This document shows positions 14,913-24,500 of a stretch of DNA of 64,000 bases, piece by piece. Numbering within the stretch: position 1 is the stretch's first letter; each line of letters starts with the position of its first letter. A program made the position numbers and the translations under genes. The stretch comes from DAMCZI01 sp032095175. Its GTDB lineage: Bacteria > Bacillota > Clostridia > Clostridiales > Caloramatoraceae. The stretch lies in assembly GCA_032095175.1 (NCBI GenBank), contig DAMCZI010000018.1:1-64000 (forward strand). Direction: 5' to 3'. The notes under the pieces are model-generated. The model searched no databases. It saw only the letters and a program-made list of their open reading frames with translations, and was not told the origin of the DNA.

Positions 14913-16163
14913 ATGAAAAATAATGTATTATTAGGATTCTCAGAAGTGGACATTACTCCATCTTCTAATGTACAAACTATTGGATTCAACAGGAAGGATA
15001 ATTTATCTAGAGGAATTTTGCACAAACTATTTGCTCAAATTTCAATTTGGATTTCTGACGAAGAAAAATGCTGTCTTTTGGCTATAGACCATATCGGATT
15101 TTCCTATGAAGAGTCAAATATCCTTCGTGATGAGATAGCTAATAAACTTGAAATTTCACGTGACAAGGTTATGCTTTGTTTTAGCCATACGCATTCAGCA
15201 CCTAATATTAGCATTGAACAGGAGTATTTTTGCTTTCTTCGTAAACAAGTGCTTTTAGGGGTAAGTGAGGCAGAAAAAAACGTTGTGCCAATTAAAGCTG
15301 TATGGGGGAAGACTGAAGCTGATATTGGAATTAACCGTAGAGATGAACATGGTGTTTTAGATAGACGTATAGGTATTCTTAAAATTGTAGATTCTGATAC
15401 TGAAAATTTAAGATTATTAATTTTAAGAGTTACAGCTCATGGCAATGTATTACTTAGAGATAATTACCTCATATCTTCAGATTTTATTGGAGTTACAAGG
15501 AAATCACTTGAGGAAAGGTATGGCTGCAAGGTAATGATAACACAAGGGGCTTCGGGAAACGTCAAACCGAAATATGCTGGCTCGCTGGAAGCTTTGGATA
15601 AAATGGCACTTATGATTAATAGTGCCATTGCAGACTGTATTGAAAAGCTTGAACCTCATAGAATTGAAAACTTGTCTATGCTTTCACAAACTGAAACTTT
15701 CTTTGCTGATGTCCCTACACTGGAACGAGCAAAAGAAATTTCAGATGAAGCAATGAGTGAAAATAATATTGATGGCACAAATTGGCTTAAAGAAGTTACT
15801 AGATTGCACAACGAAAACATAAAGCAGCAGAGTACAGACATAGAGAGTCAATATTTCATGCTTGATAATGGATGCTTTTGTGGGGTTTCCAATGAAATCA
15901 TGTGTGAACTTGCTATTGATGTAGTTAAGGCTTGTAATGATGACCTTATCTATCTTGGGGCATATACAAACGGCTGTGATGGTTATCTTCCAACTGCTGA
16001 TGAATATGATAAAGGTGGATATGAGGTCTTACACTCATATTTAATTTATTACATTTACAATGGCATAGTTATGCCCCTTAATCGTGACACAGCTGACAAG
16101 TTGGTAAGAATAGTGAGTGAACAATGGAGAAAAATGAAGGAAGGTTATGAGCATAATGTATAG
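14913..16163 (+). CDS. Neutral/alkaline non-lysosomal ceramidase N-terminal-domain family protein
   Basis: The 416-residue protein opens LLGFSEVDITPSSNVQTIGF, the hallmark of the neutral ceramidase fold. It continues with LAIDHIGF, CFSHTHSAPN (zinc histidines), VTAHGNVLL and TQGASGNVKP. It lacks a signal peptide and is shorter than true ceramidases, so it is probably cytoplasmic and may hydrolyse another amide or ester. Bacterial homologues of this size are mostly uncharacterised. The binding site AAAGGAGC lies 7 bases before ATG. Its leader looks regulated (see 14737-14857). It is followed by a terminator. Confidence 0.8.
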   Translation: MKNNVLLGFSEVDITPSSNVQTIGFNRKDNLSRGILHKLFAQISIWISDEEKCCLLAIDHIGFSYEESNILRDEIANKLEISRDKVMLCFSHTHSAPNISIEQEYFCFLRKQVLLGVSEAEKNVVPIKAVWGKTEADIGINRRDEHGVLDRRIGILKIVDSDTENLRLLILRVTAHGNVLLRDNYLISSDFIGVTRKSLEERYGCKVMITQGASGNVKPKYAGSLEALDKMALMINSAIADCIEKLEPHRIENLSMLSQTETFFADVPTLERAKEISDEAMSENNIDGTNWLKEVTRLHNENIKQQSTDIESQYFMLDNGCFCGVSNEIMCELAIDVVKACNDDLIYLGAYTNGCDGYLPTADEYDKGGYEVLHSYLIYYIYNGIVMPLNRDTADKLVRIVSEQWRKMKEGYEHNV

Positions 16164-16217
16164 TTTGGCTGACTTAACTTTCTATAGAGTGTTTAGTTTA
16201 ATATAAAGACATTTGAT

Positions 16218-16253
16218 GGCTTATCTCAAGGAGGTAAGCCTATTTATCTTTTC
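16218..16253 (+). terminator. Intrinsic terminator after the ceramidase-like gene
   Basis: GGCTTA pairs with TAAGCC around TCTCAAGGAGG, followed by TATTTATCTTTT. A sister hairpin occurs at 18227. Nothing else is evident up to 16440. Confidence 0.55.
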
Positions 16254-16456
16254 TATTGTAACACAGGGTGAATCATATCATAAATACATGCAGTTTTTAA
16301 TATAAACAATAACTATAGAATTCATTCTTTCTTGGGATATTTGATGCTAAATCAGTATAGATTAAACTATCTTAAAAAAGTGTCGACAATCTATATGAGT
16401 TTTTTAATAGGATTAGGTGGGCCATTTCGGAAAATTCGTCGAAAGGGAGAGATAAT

Positions 16457-17155
16457 ATGCCAGGAATTATAACACATTTGGCAATTGCCAATAAAGTAAT
16501 TAATTCATTACCCGATGGAGTAATTACAAATAAGGGACTGTTTTATGCAGGTTCAATAGCTCCAGATTCAGTTCATCAAAGAGAAGGTTTTGTAAGAGCA
16601 GATAAGAAACACTCACACATGAGAGATAATATTACAGATGTAGATTTTAGCAAGAAAGAGAACCTTACAATATTTCATAATAGGGTCACTAGTTTTATAA
16701 ATGATAATACGTCTGAAGAGAACAGTATAATTGATTTATATAGAGGATATGTGGTACATCTACTTTCAGATGAAATATTTCTGCTTACAATTAGACCTAG
16801 CTTTGTAATAGAAATGAATAAGCTAGGCATAGAGCCAACTGATATATTATTTCATGATAAGATTATACATGACTTAGATAGTCATGATTTTATGCTTGCA
16901 AAAAATTATAGTGAAATGAAAGATATATGCAATTTATTAAAAAATGCACAGCCTCATTGTGTCGATGGCTACATTATGGAGAAGGAAATAATCCTAAGTA
17001 TAAATTGGTTAATAGAAAAATATTTTAATCAAGAACATAAAGCTTTAGAACCTATCTATATTCCATATAAGAAAATATTAACGTATATTGAGGAAGCAGC
17101 TCATAATATTATAAATAGATTGTCTGACGGTGTAATGTTCCCAAGAATGTTTTAA
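16457..17155 (+). CDS. Zinc-dependent phospholipase C-like protein (paralogue 1)
   Basis: The 232-residue protein opens MPGIITHLAIANKVINSL and continues FYAGSIAPDSVHQREGF, KKHSHMRD and YRGYVVHLLSDEIF. These match the zinc-dependent phospholipase C/S1-P1 nuclease-type helical fold, whose histidines and aspartates bind metal (H at 7, D in APDS, H in SH and in VVHLLSDE). There is no signal peptide, unlike secreted phospholipases, so an intracellular hydrolase is more likely. A second member lies at 25529-26182. The gene is a single unit with GGGAGA as binding site. Confidence 0.8.
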   Translation: MPGIITHLAIANKVINSLPDGVITNKGLFYAGSIAPDSVHQREGFVRADKKHSHMRDNITDVDFSKKENLTIFHNRVTSFINDNTSEENSIIDLYRGYVVHLLSDEIFLLTIRPSFVIEMNKLGIEPTDILFHDKIIHDLDSHDFMLAKNYSEMKDICNLLKNAQPHCVDGYIMEKEIILSINWLIEKYFNQEHKALEPIYIPYKKILTYIEEAAHNIINRLSDGVMFPRMF

Positions 17156-17225
17156 ATTTGCAATAGGAGACATTGTATAAAGAATTTGATACTTATTCAC
17201 GGGATTATTTGGATGCAATAATGTT

Positions 17226-17372
17226 GAGTATCAGTTTGGTGCGTCAACATCTGTGTTTATTCATGAGGTAGAATTTGTGATGTATGATATTGATCATGAT
17301 AACTTCAATTGGCGCAGTAGTCCATGTGCTGCTTTACCGCAGTGTCTTTGGGTATGCAGTCATAAAGTGTGA
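17226..17372 (+). pseudogene. Frameshifted gene remnant
   Basis: The frame reads EYQFGASTSVFIHEVEFVMYD to TGA at 17370. A neighbouring frame (YSRDYLDAIMLSISLV) overlaps its start, as if a frameshift joined them. No ribosome binding site is present. I cannot identify the parent family. Confidence 0.3.
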
Positions 17373-17421
17373 AAATAAATATAATTATATGTAGACTTCT
17401 TTTTAAAGGGAGATTTAGAAT

Positions 17422-18051
17422 ATGGATAGTAAAAGTATTCACAATATTAACAAAAACTATTGGGACACCAATGCTGATGAATGGTTTGGTGTTACAGCTC
17501 TTCCTACCTATGGTGTCAAATTTGTAACAGAGGATGAGCTAAAATTGTTTGGTGATGTTTCAGGGAAGAAACTGTTAGATATTGGATGTGGATATACACC
17601 AAAATTGATTAATTCACCTATGGAAATAGAATGTGGAATACCAAAGGATTATTTCGATTTCGTGTATTCTATATATGCAATTGGCTGGACTACAGACTTA
17701 CAGGGGACATTTAATCGTATAGCATCCTACCTAAAAAAGGGTGGTATATTTATTTTTAGCTGGAAACATCCACTGCATCATTGTGTAACCGTAGAAGAAG
17801 ATAAATTGGTATTCAAAAATAGTTATTTTGATGAGCATTGGTTTACCAATCAGTTGGATGGCGGTGCTATTACTTTGTGTAATAGAAAGATTTCTACATA
17901 TATAAATGCACTTGCTAGAGCAGGATTTATTATAGAACAGATGATTGAGGAGACAGACAAAGAGACGATGGCATCAACACCTAATGATGACAAATCAAAA
18001 AAAGCAAAAATGCTTCCACTGTCATTTATCTTTAAAGCAAGGAAACTTTAA
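17422..18051 (+). CDS. Class I SAM-dependent methyltransferase with internal deletion
   Basis: The 209-residue frame starts MDSKSIHNINKNYWDTNADEWFG and reaches the SAM motif I as KKLLDIGCG. It then passes directly to YTPKLINSPMEIECGIPKDYFDFVYS. In class I methyltransferases about 30-35 residues (the rest of motif I, motif II and the following helix) should lie between DIGCG and the P-E-D-Y-F-D motif. They are missing, yet the frame is kept. The later parts (SWKHPLHHC, ALARAGFIIEQMIEE) are normal. The protein probably cannot bind SAM. It has a good GGGAG site and no stop, so the change may be recent. Confidence 0.75.
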   Translation: MDSKSIHNINKNYWDTNADEWFGVTALPTYGVKFVTEDELKLFGDVSGKKLLDIGCGYTPKLINSPMEIECGIPKDYFDFVYSIYAIGWTTDLQGTFNRIASYLKKGGIFIFSWKHPLHHCVTVEEDKLVFKNSYFDEHWFTNQLDGGAITLCNRKISTYINALARAGFIIEQMIEETDKETMASTPNDDKSKKAKMLPLSFIFKARKL

Positions 18052-18082
18052 TATAAGTTAAGTACCTATAAGTTTATGTTAA

Positions 18083-18247
18083 GCTCACATTAGTATTGTG
18101 TATAACCATAGGGAATACTACCTATTTGCATTTCTATCAAAAATAAAAGGAATTTGGGACAAACTTTCTGAAAACGAAACAATAAAGGTGTGTAAGATAT
18201 GCGGAAATAAATTAAGTATATTAACTGGCTTACATCAAAGAGTGTAA
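18083..18247 (+). pseudogene. C-terminal gene remnant with a zinc-ribbon-like end
   Basis: After a TAA at 18080-18082 the frame reads AHISIVYNHREYYLFAFLSK and ends with a CKICG motif and a TAA at 18245. It has no start signal. It looks like the tail of a lost gene. Its last bases form the hairpin GGCTTACA/TGTAAGCC (18227-18250), followed by TATATTTATG. Confidence 0.35.
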
Positions 18248-18279
18248 GCCTATATTTATGTCTATTTTTAAGAACAACA

Positions 18280-18335
18280 AAAAACCTACATTATCCTCAC
18301 TACAGTGAACTGTAGCATAAGTAACGTATGCATCC
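18280..18335. repeat. Dispersed palindromic repeat, family R, copy 4
   Basis: AAACCTACATTATCCTCA precedes an inner hairpin CTACAG-TGAA-CTGTAG and then CATAAGTAACGTATG. Relative to copy 1 (TACGG/CCGTA) the inner stem has changed on both sides and still pairs. Confidence 0.65.
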
Positions 18336-18469
18336 TTTGAAATCATCGATATAACTGGTTTTAATGGGTAAATGTGAAGAAATAAGAATTATAGAAGAAG
18401 ATAGCTCTAAATTTGATTATTACTGAAATTCTCTAAAGTATGGGGCTTTTTTATATGGGTTTTTGTTTT

Positions 18470-18545
18470 TTGACAATATAGGAAAAGAATGAGTGCTATT
18501 TCTATGATAATATACAGTTAACCTATAGGAATAGATCAATTTTAG
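18470..18545 (+). promoter_or_regulatory. Promoter-like block duplicated upstream of the AraC gene
   Basis: TTGACAATATAGGAAAAGAAT, a variable segment, then ATTTCTATGATAATAT and TTAACCT-N2-AGGAATA recur at 45299-45355 just before an AraC regulator. Here the block precedes only a 32-codon frame and then the MFS gene, suggesting a lost paralogue. The rest of 18340-18460 shows nothing clear. Confidence 0.45.
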
Positions 18546-18560
18546 GAAGGGTTAATTTTT

Positions 18561-18659
18561 TTGGAGTTGTCTCCAAACTTAGACTTTAAAATTGATGGTA
18601 TAAAATTGAACTTTGATTCTGATGATGAGCGCTGCGTCAATGTCAATGTGAAAAACTAA
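18561..18659 (+). CDS. Candidate 32-residue peptide or N-terminal remnant
   Basis: TTG at 18561 follows AGGAAGG by about 11 bases. The frame reads LELSPNLDFKIDGIKLNF, becomes acidic and stops at 18657. It lies directly downstream of a promoter block shared with the AraC gene. It may be the start of a decayed gene. Confidence 0.25.
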   Translation: MELSPNLDFKIDGIKLNFDSDDERCVNVNVKN

Positions 18660-18702
18660 ATATAGAAATTTATATACATGTAAAAAGGATGGTAAGGATT
18701 TA

Positions 18703-19950
18703 ATGATAAGAAAGTTTTCTGCATATAGAACCTATTTATTATTTTCAGCTGCTTCAGCGTTATTGTTTTCATTGGTATTTACAGTGAGCATGGTATATCA
18801 AATTGAAATAATCCATTTAAATCCGCTTCAGTTAATACTTGTAGGTACAGTACTTGAAACAACCTGCTTTCTGTTTGAAATTCCAACAGGTATAGTTGCA
18901 GATATATACAGTCATAAATTGTCTGTAATAATAGGTATAGTTTTAATAGGATTGGGCTTCATTGTGGAGGGAATTGTACCAAAGTTTTCTGCCGTACTTG
19001 CAGCACAGATTCTTTGGGGACTGGGTTATACTTTTATAAGTGGTTCCATAGATGCTTGGATTGCAGAAGAAGATAAATCCAGAAGCTTGGATCAGATTTA
19101 TATAAAAGGGGCTCAGGTGGGGCAGATATCCTCAGTATTTGGTATAGTATTAAGTACTATAGTAGGCAATTTTTCAGTAAGGCTGCCCATTATAGCAGGA
19201 GGAAGTTTGTTTATAATACTTGCATTGGTCTTATTCTTGTACATGCCTGAATATAATTTTAAATCTTCTGTTCCTGAAGATTTAAATACTTTTAGAAAGA
19301 TGGGACATACCTTTGCCACTAGTCTAGGCTTTATAAAAAGTAAGAAAGTAATAATACTACTGTTTTCTGTAACACTATTTTATGGCTTATCTAGTGAAGG
19401 CTATGATAGACTTTATACTGCTCACTTTTTAAAGGATACGATGCTTCCTAAGCTTGGTAATCTTAAGCCTGTAACCTGGTTTGGAATTTTTGGTATAGCG
19501 GGAATGCTATTAAGTGCCTTAGTAATGCAGTTAATTATAAAACGATTAGAAAAAAACAATAAAATCCAGAGCTTGGGAATCCTTTTGACTATAAATGTTT
19601 TCTATATACTGTGTATGATAGTATTCGCGCTAACAAGAAATTTTAGCTTAATGTTAGTGGCTTTCTTGTCCACAAACATATTTAGAACTATAAACGAGCC
19701 AATATTTAATGCATGGCTTAACAGTCATATAGAAGATAAGGCAAGAGCTACAGTGCTTTCTACCAATGGTCAGGTGAATGCACTGGGCCAGATTTTAGGA
19801 GGCCCAATCATTGGAATCATAGCTACTAAATACTCTGTAAGCACTGGTATTGCTTGTACAGCACTTCTTTTAACGCCAGTGATAATATTATATATTGTTT
19901 CTATGAAAAAGGATAGAGAAAAATCAAGAATTTCATCTAAGATCTGCTAA
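18703..19950 (+). CDS. Major facilitator superfamily transporter
   Basis: The 415-residue membrane protein has about 12 hydrophobic segments. Typical MFS loop signatures are LFEIPTGIVADIYSHKLSVI (motif A, loop 2-3) and WGLGYTFISGSIDAWIAEE, a central cytoplasmic loop near residues 190-210, and RTINEPIFNAWLNSHIEDKARATVLS in the second half. The pattern D-A-W-I-x-E with an acidic pair is frequent in small-molecule efflux members of the DHA3-like type. Substrate is unknown. It is a single gene with binding site AAGGATGGTAAGG, ended by the hairpin at 20056. Confidence 0.87.
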   Translation: MIRKFSAYRTYLLFSAASALLFSLVFTVSMVYQIEIIHLNPLQLILVGTVLETTCFLFEIPTGIVADIYSHKLSVIIGIVLIGLGFIVEGIVPKFSAVLAAQILWGLGYTFISGSIDAWIAEEDKSRSLDQIYIKGAQVGQISSVFGIVLSTIVGNFSVRLPIIAGGSLFIILALVLFLYMPEYNFKSSVPEDLNTFRKMGHTFATSLGFIKSKKVIILLFSVTLFYGLSSEGYDRLYTAHFLKDTMLPKLGNLKPVTWFGIFGIAGMLLSALVMQLIIKRLEKNNKIQSLGILLTINVFYILCMIVFALTRNFSLMLVAFLSTNIFRTINEPIFNAWLNSHIEDKARATVLSTNGQVNALGQILGGPIIGIIATKYSVSTGIACTALLLTPVIILYIVSMKKDREKSRISSKIC

Positions 19951-20055
19951 GGTTATATGCTTATAAAGATAACAAGATGTGATATTAAAGAAAATAATAA
20001 TGAAATGTTTAATACACAGATTAAATGGTATTGGTAATATATTGTTAGAAATTAG

Positions 20056-20087
20056 GCGAATTTTTCTTTTTGAAAAATTCGCTTTTT
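20056..20087 (+). terminator. Intrinsic terminator of the MFS gene
   Basis: GCGAATTTTTC pairs with GAAAAATTCGC, followed by TTTTT. Confidence 0.8.
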
Positions 20088-20214
20088 ATAACATGTTTTT
20101 CGCCATAATTGTTCATTTATGTTATATTATTCAAGCAGGTGTGTTATAATCTTTTTATTAGAATATTAGGATTGGCAAAATGTCACAAAGTAATTAATAT
20201 AGGGGGGATACTAG

Positions 20215-20967
20215 GTGAATGAACAAAGTGCCATAAATAAAAAAGCATGGGAATACAGGGCATATGAATTTTGGCTAAAGAATGAAGGGACACCAGAAGA
20301 ACGTGCAAAAATTATCATGAAAAATCCAATGGCAAGACTCAAAGAACATGAAAAGTATTTTCATAATGTAAAAGGTTTAAAAATTGGAAATCCTTGTGGT
20401 TCAAATGGCAGAAGGGCTGTAGCATTAGCTCTTTTAGGTGCAGATGTGACAGTATTTGATATATCGGAAGAAAATAAAAAATACGCTTTGGAATTAGCCG
20501 AGTGTGCTCATGTCAAACTAAATTATATCCTTGGCGATTTGTATGATGTCGATATGGATGCCTATGGTTGTTATTTTGATATGTTATATCTTGAAGGGGG
20601 TATACTTCATTATTTTCACGATATAGATAAACTTATGAAAACACTATCCTTAATGTTAAAACCTAATGGGCAAATTATATTAAATGATTTTCATCCATTT
20701 AGAAAAATAATGCCAATAAATGGTTTAAAGTCATCAGTTGAAGATTACTTTGATACAACTATACATAACGGTGATGTAGCATATAAAGACTTTCTTGATG
20801 AAACACCAAATGAGGAATTTCCAGATTGTTCTCTCAGATTTTATAATATCAGCGAGATTCTTAATTCAATGATTAAAAATGGATTTACAATAAAGGAATT
20901 TAATGAAGAACCAAGTTGGTCAAATGAAAAACTCCCAGGGGGATTCACCATTTATGCAATTAAATGA
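20215..20967 (+). CDS. Class I SAM-dependent methyltransferase
   Basis: The 250-residue protein begins with GTG 7 bases after GGGGGG. SAM-binding elements are LKIGNPCGSNGRRAVALALLGADVTVFDIS (motif I has G-N-P-C-G-S-N-G instead of the classical D-x-G-x-G) and YFDMLYLEGGILHYFHDIDKLM. The following part, LMLKPNGQIILNDFHPF, is the usual beta-strand/post-motif. This branch is common in clostridia and usually annotated only as a methyltransferase. Substrate is unknown. An extended -10 (TGTGTTATAAT) is present about 70 bases upstream. Confidence 0.85.
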   Translation: MNEQSAINKKAWEYRAYEFWLKNEGTPEERAKIIMKNPMARLKEHEKYFHNVKGLKIGNPCGSNGRRAVALALLGADVTVFDISEENKKYALELAECAHVKLNYILGDLYDVDMDAYGCYFDMLYLEGGILHYFHDIDKLMKTLSLMLKPNGQIILNDFHPFRKIMPINGLKSSVEDYFDTTIHNGDVAYKDFLDETPNEEFPDCSLRFYNISEILNSMIKNGFTIKEFNEEPSWSNEKLPGGFTIYAIK

Positions 20968-21087
20968 GAATTATGAGCATGGTTTTTAGCTAATACACCT
21001 TATTATTTGTACAATCCATAAGCTAGACTTGGTAAACTATGTTTTATAAGATTATCAGATTAGTATAACACACGTTAAATTCCATAC

Positions 21088-21116
21088 TTTACAAATCACG
21101 GATTATGTAATATAAT
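21088..21116 (+). promoter_or_regulatory. Vegetative promoter of the T-box ileS transcript
   Basis: TTTACA (21088-21093), a 17-base spacer and TATAAT (21111-21116) fit a sigma-A promoter. Transcription would start near 21122. Confidence 0.8.
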
Positions 21117-21121
21117 GCTAA

Positions 21122-21375
21122 TAACGTTATATATTACTTAAAAACTATGATGGAGACAGTAAATAATTTTTGAAAGACAAAGCGAGTTGGGGATAGTGAA
21201 AGCCTGATACGATTAGAAAATTATTGAATATCCCTCCAGAGTTTTAGACCGAAACACCAGGAGTAGGTTCTAACGGATTTCCACCGTTATAAGGAACGCA
21301 TATGTTGGTATGTCGTATCAGGTGGTATGGAAGAATCATAGGCTTTTGTCCTGTTACAGGATAAAAGCCTTTTTT
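21122..21375 (+). promoter_or_regulatory. T-box riboswitch leader of ileS
   Basis: The leader contains the Stem I elements (GGAGACAGTA, then AAAGCGAGTTGGGGATAGTG) and a specifier region GAATATCC that includes the isoleucine codon AUC. The T-box sequence is TCAGGTGGTAT near 21319. An intrinsic terminator has arms GGCTTTTGTCCTG (21341-21353) and CAGGATAAAAGCC (21357-21369) followed by TTTTTTG. Uncharged tRNA-Ile is expected to stabilise the antiterminator and turn on ileS. The T-box is clear; the exact specifier position is less certain. Confidence 0.88.
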
Positions 21376-21519
21376 GTATCCTCTTTAACACCAAGACATT
21401 CCAATATAATTTTGGAAGGTAGGGTGGTGATAAGTTTGGATGAAGGAGATATTAGTAGCGGTATTGAGACAATTATAAGAAGAAATCATCTAATACTGTT
21501 AATTAAAGGAGGATAAGAA

Positions 21520-24500
21520 ATGAATAATTTTAATGAGAAGCCTGATTTTATAGAGCTTGAACATGAGATAATGAACTTTTGGGAAGATAATAAATGCTTT
21601 GATAAACTTAAGGTAAAGAATAAGGATAAAGAACCCTTTAGATTTCTAGATGGGCCTATAACTGCTAACAATCCTATGGGAATACACCATGCTTGGGGAA
21701 GGACAACAAAGGATATTTTCTTGAGATATAAAGCTATGCAAGGCCATTCTTGCCATTATAGAAACGGCTTCGATGCACAGGGCCTATGGGTAGAGGTAGA
21801 AGTTGAAAAGGAGCTTGGTTTTAAAAATAAGAAAGATATTCAGCATTTTGGAATGGACAATTTCACTAATAAATGTGTTGAAAGAGTAGAAAGGTTTTCT
21901 AAAGTTATAACTGAACAATCTAAGCGTTTAGGACAGTGGATGGACTGGGAGAATTCTTATTATACAAATACTGATGAGAATATAACTGGTATATGGAGTT
22001 TTCTTAAAAAGTGTCATGAAAATAAATGGATAAAGCAATCCCATCGTCCGATGCCTTGGTGCCCTAGATGTGGCACTTCTCTTTCAGAACACGAAATGAC
22101 AGGATCTTATAAAGAAGTTGAGCATACTTCAGTATTTTTTAAGCTTCCTCTGAAGGAAAAACCTTGGGATATATTAGTCTGGACAACTACACCCTGGACA
22201 TTATGTGCTAATGTTGCCTTGGCAGTTAATCCAGAAATAGACTATTGTGTAATTGATTATAATGGAAAAAGGCCTTTGGTATTAGCCAAAAGTGCTTTAA
22301 AGTTCATAAAGGATAAAAAAACAATATTGCAGCATATAAAAGGGAGTGAATTGGAAGGACTACATTACGAAACATGTTTTCCGTTTTTACCAGTACAAAA
22401 AGAACTTAATCATAAAATAGTATTATGGGATATGTTTTCTTCAGAGGAGGGTTCTGGGGTAGTTCATATTGCACCAGGCTGTGGAGCAGAGGATTTTGAA
22501 CTTGGACAAAGGCTTGGATTACCTTCAATATGTCCTGTGGATGAATATGGGACTTTTTTAGAAGGATATGATTGGCTAACAGGGTTAAAGACATTGGAAG
22601 TTCCAGAGAGTATATTTTCAAAACTAGAAGAGCAAGGTAAATTATTTATGACTCACAACCATAAGCATAGCTACCCTATATGCTGGAGGTGTAAGACAGA
22701 GGTTATATTCAGACTTGTACAGGAATGGTATATAACTACAGAAGAAATCAAACCCAATCTTAAGGAAGCTGCAAGTAATGTGAAATGGGAACCTGAACAT
22801 GTTGGAAAAAGAATGCAGGATTGGCTTACAAATATGGGAGATTGGAGCATTTCAAGGAAGCGCTTCTATGGGCTGCCACTGCCTTTTTATCCTTGTAAGA
22901 AATGTGGCAAGCTTACTGTAGTAGGTTCAAAGGAAGAATTAAGAGAGCTTGCTGGAAGCAAGGTTGACGAATTGCCGGAGCTTCATAGACCATGGATAGA
23001 TAATATAAAAATAAAGTGTCCTCATTGTGGAAGTGAAGTAGAGAGGATCGCTGAAGTTGGGGATGTATGGTTAGATGCCGGAATAACTCCTTTTTCGACA
23101 TTGGGGTACTTTAGTGATAAAGATAAATGGGAAAAATATTTCCCAGCAGAATGGGTAACAGAGATGATAGAACAGGTAAGGTTGTGGTTTTATTCTCTTC
23201 TATTTATGAGTGTTACTCTTACGGGAAAAGCACCTTATGAAAGAGTACTTGCCTATAGTAGTGTTATCGCAGAAGATGGTACTAGGTTTTCAAAAACTGG
23301 CTTTATGATAAAATTTGATGAAGCAGCTGAGAAGATTGGCTCAGATGCTATAAGATATCTTTTTGCTGGTGCAAATGTAAGCAATGAGGTAAGGTTCGGT
23401 TATAATTTAGGGGAGGAAGCAAGGAGAAAGTTGCTTGCCTTCTGGAATGTTTATAGTTTCTTTATGACCTACGCAACCATTGAAAAACCTGATCTTAAAA
23501 GCTTTAAGCCTGATGAAAAGCTTGATATAACGGATAGATGGCTGCTTTTAAGAACTAATTGCTTTATAGAAGAATCTACAAATTCCTTGGAAAATTATAA
23601 GACCTCAGATGTCATAAAAACTTTTGAAAGTTTTATTGATGAGGTATCAAATTGGTACGTAAGGATAAATAGACGTAGATTTTGGAAGCAAGGACAAACT
23701 GAAAACAAGCTTGCAGCGTACTGGTGCTTATACCATGCTTTAAAGGTAACTATGCAGATAATGGCACCAATAACACCTTTTATGACAGAATATATGTGGC
23801 AGAATATGGTGAGGTGTTTTGAAAATTTATCGGAGGAATCTATACACTTAAGCAATTGGCCACAAGTGTTACCTTTGGGGGATAGTGCTGTATTGAGGGA
23901 AACAGAAACTGTAAGAAAGTTAATAGGGTTGGCTCTGAAATTACGAAATGAAAAGCAGCTTAAGGTTAAGCAGCCTTTATCGACGATGTATGTAAGAACA
24001 GAGGCCGATAATAAAGTAATCATAAATAGGATGATAAATATAATAAAGGATGAGCTCAATATAAAGGAAATAGTATTTCTAGATGATTTCAACAGCTTGA
24101 AAAAGAGATACCTTACTTTGAACTATAGGAATGCAGGGACTGAGCTTAAGGAGAACCTCAAGGATGTGAAGAAGCTCTTAGAAGAGTGCACTAATTATGA
24201 AATGTCCCAACTTGTAAATCAGTTTGATTCGGGGAGCATGATAATGATACCCAAGTGGGATAAAGCATTGGAAAATAAACTCTTTTTAGAAAAAACCGTG
24301 TACAATGAAAATTTTGTTGTTGGGCGTGATGGAAACACAGAAATAGCACTGCTTTTAACACTTAATGAAGAGCTTGTAATTGAAGGCTTGTATAGGGAGC
24401 TTTTACGTCAATGCCAACTTCTGAGAAAAGAAGCTGGACTAAGGGTAGAACAAAGAATAGTTATTGGCATAAAAAGCGACAGCACTAGAATTGATGAGGT

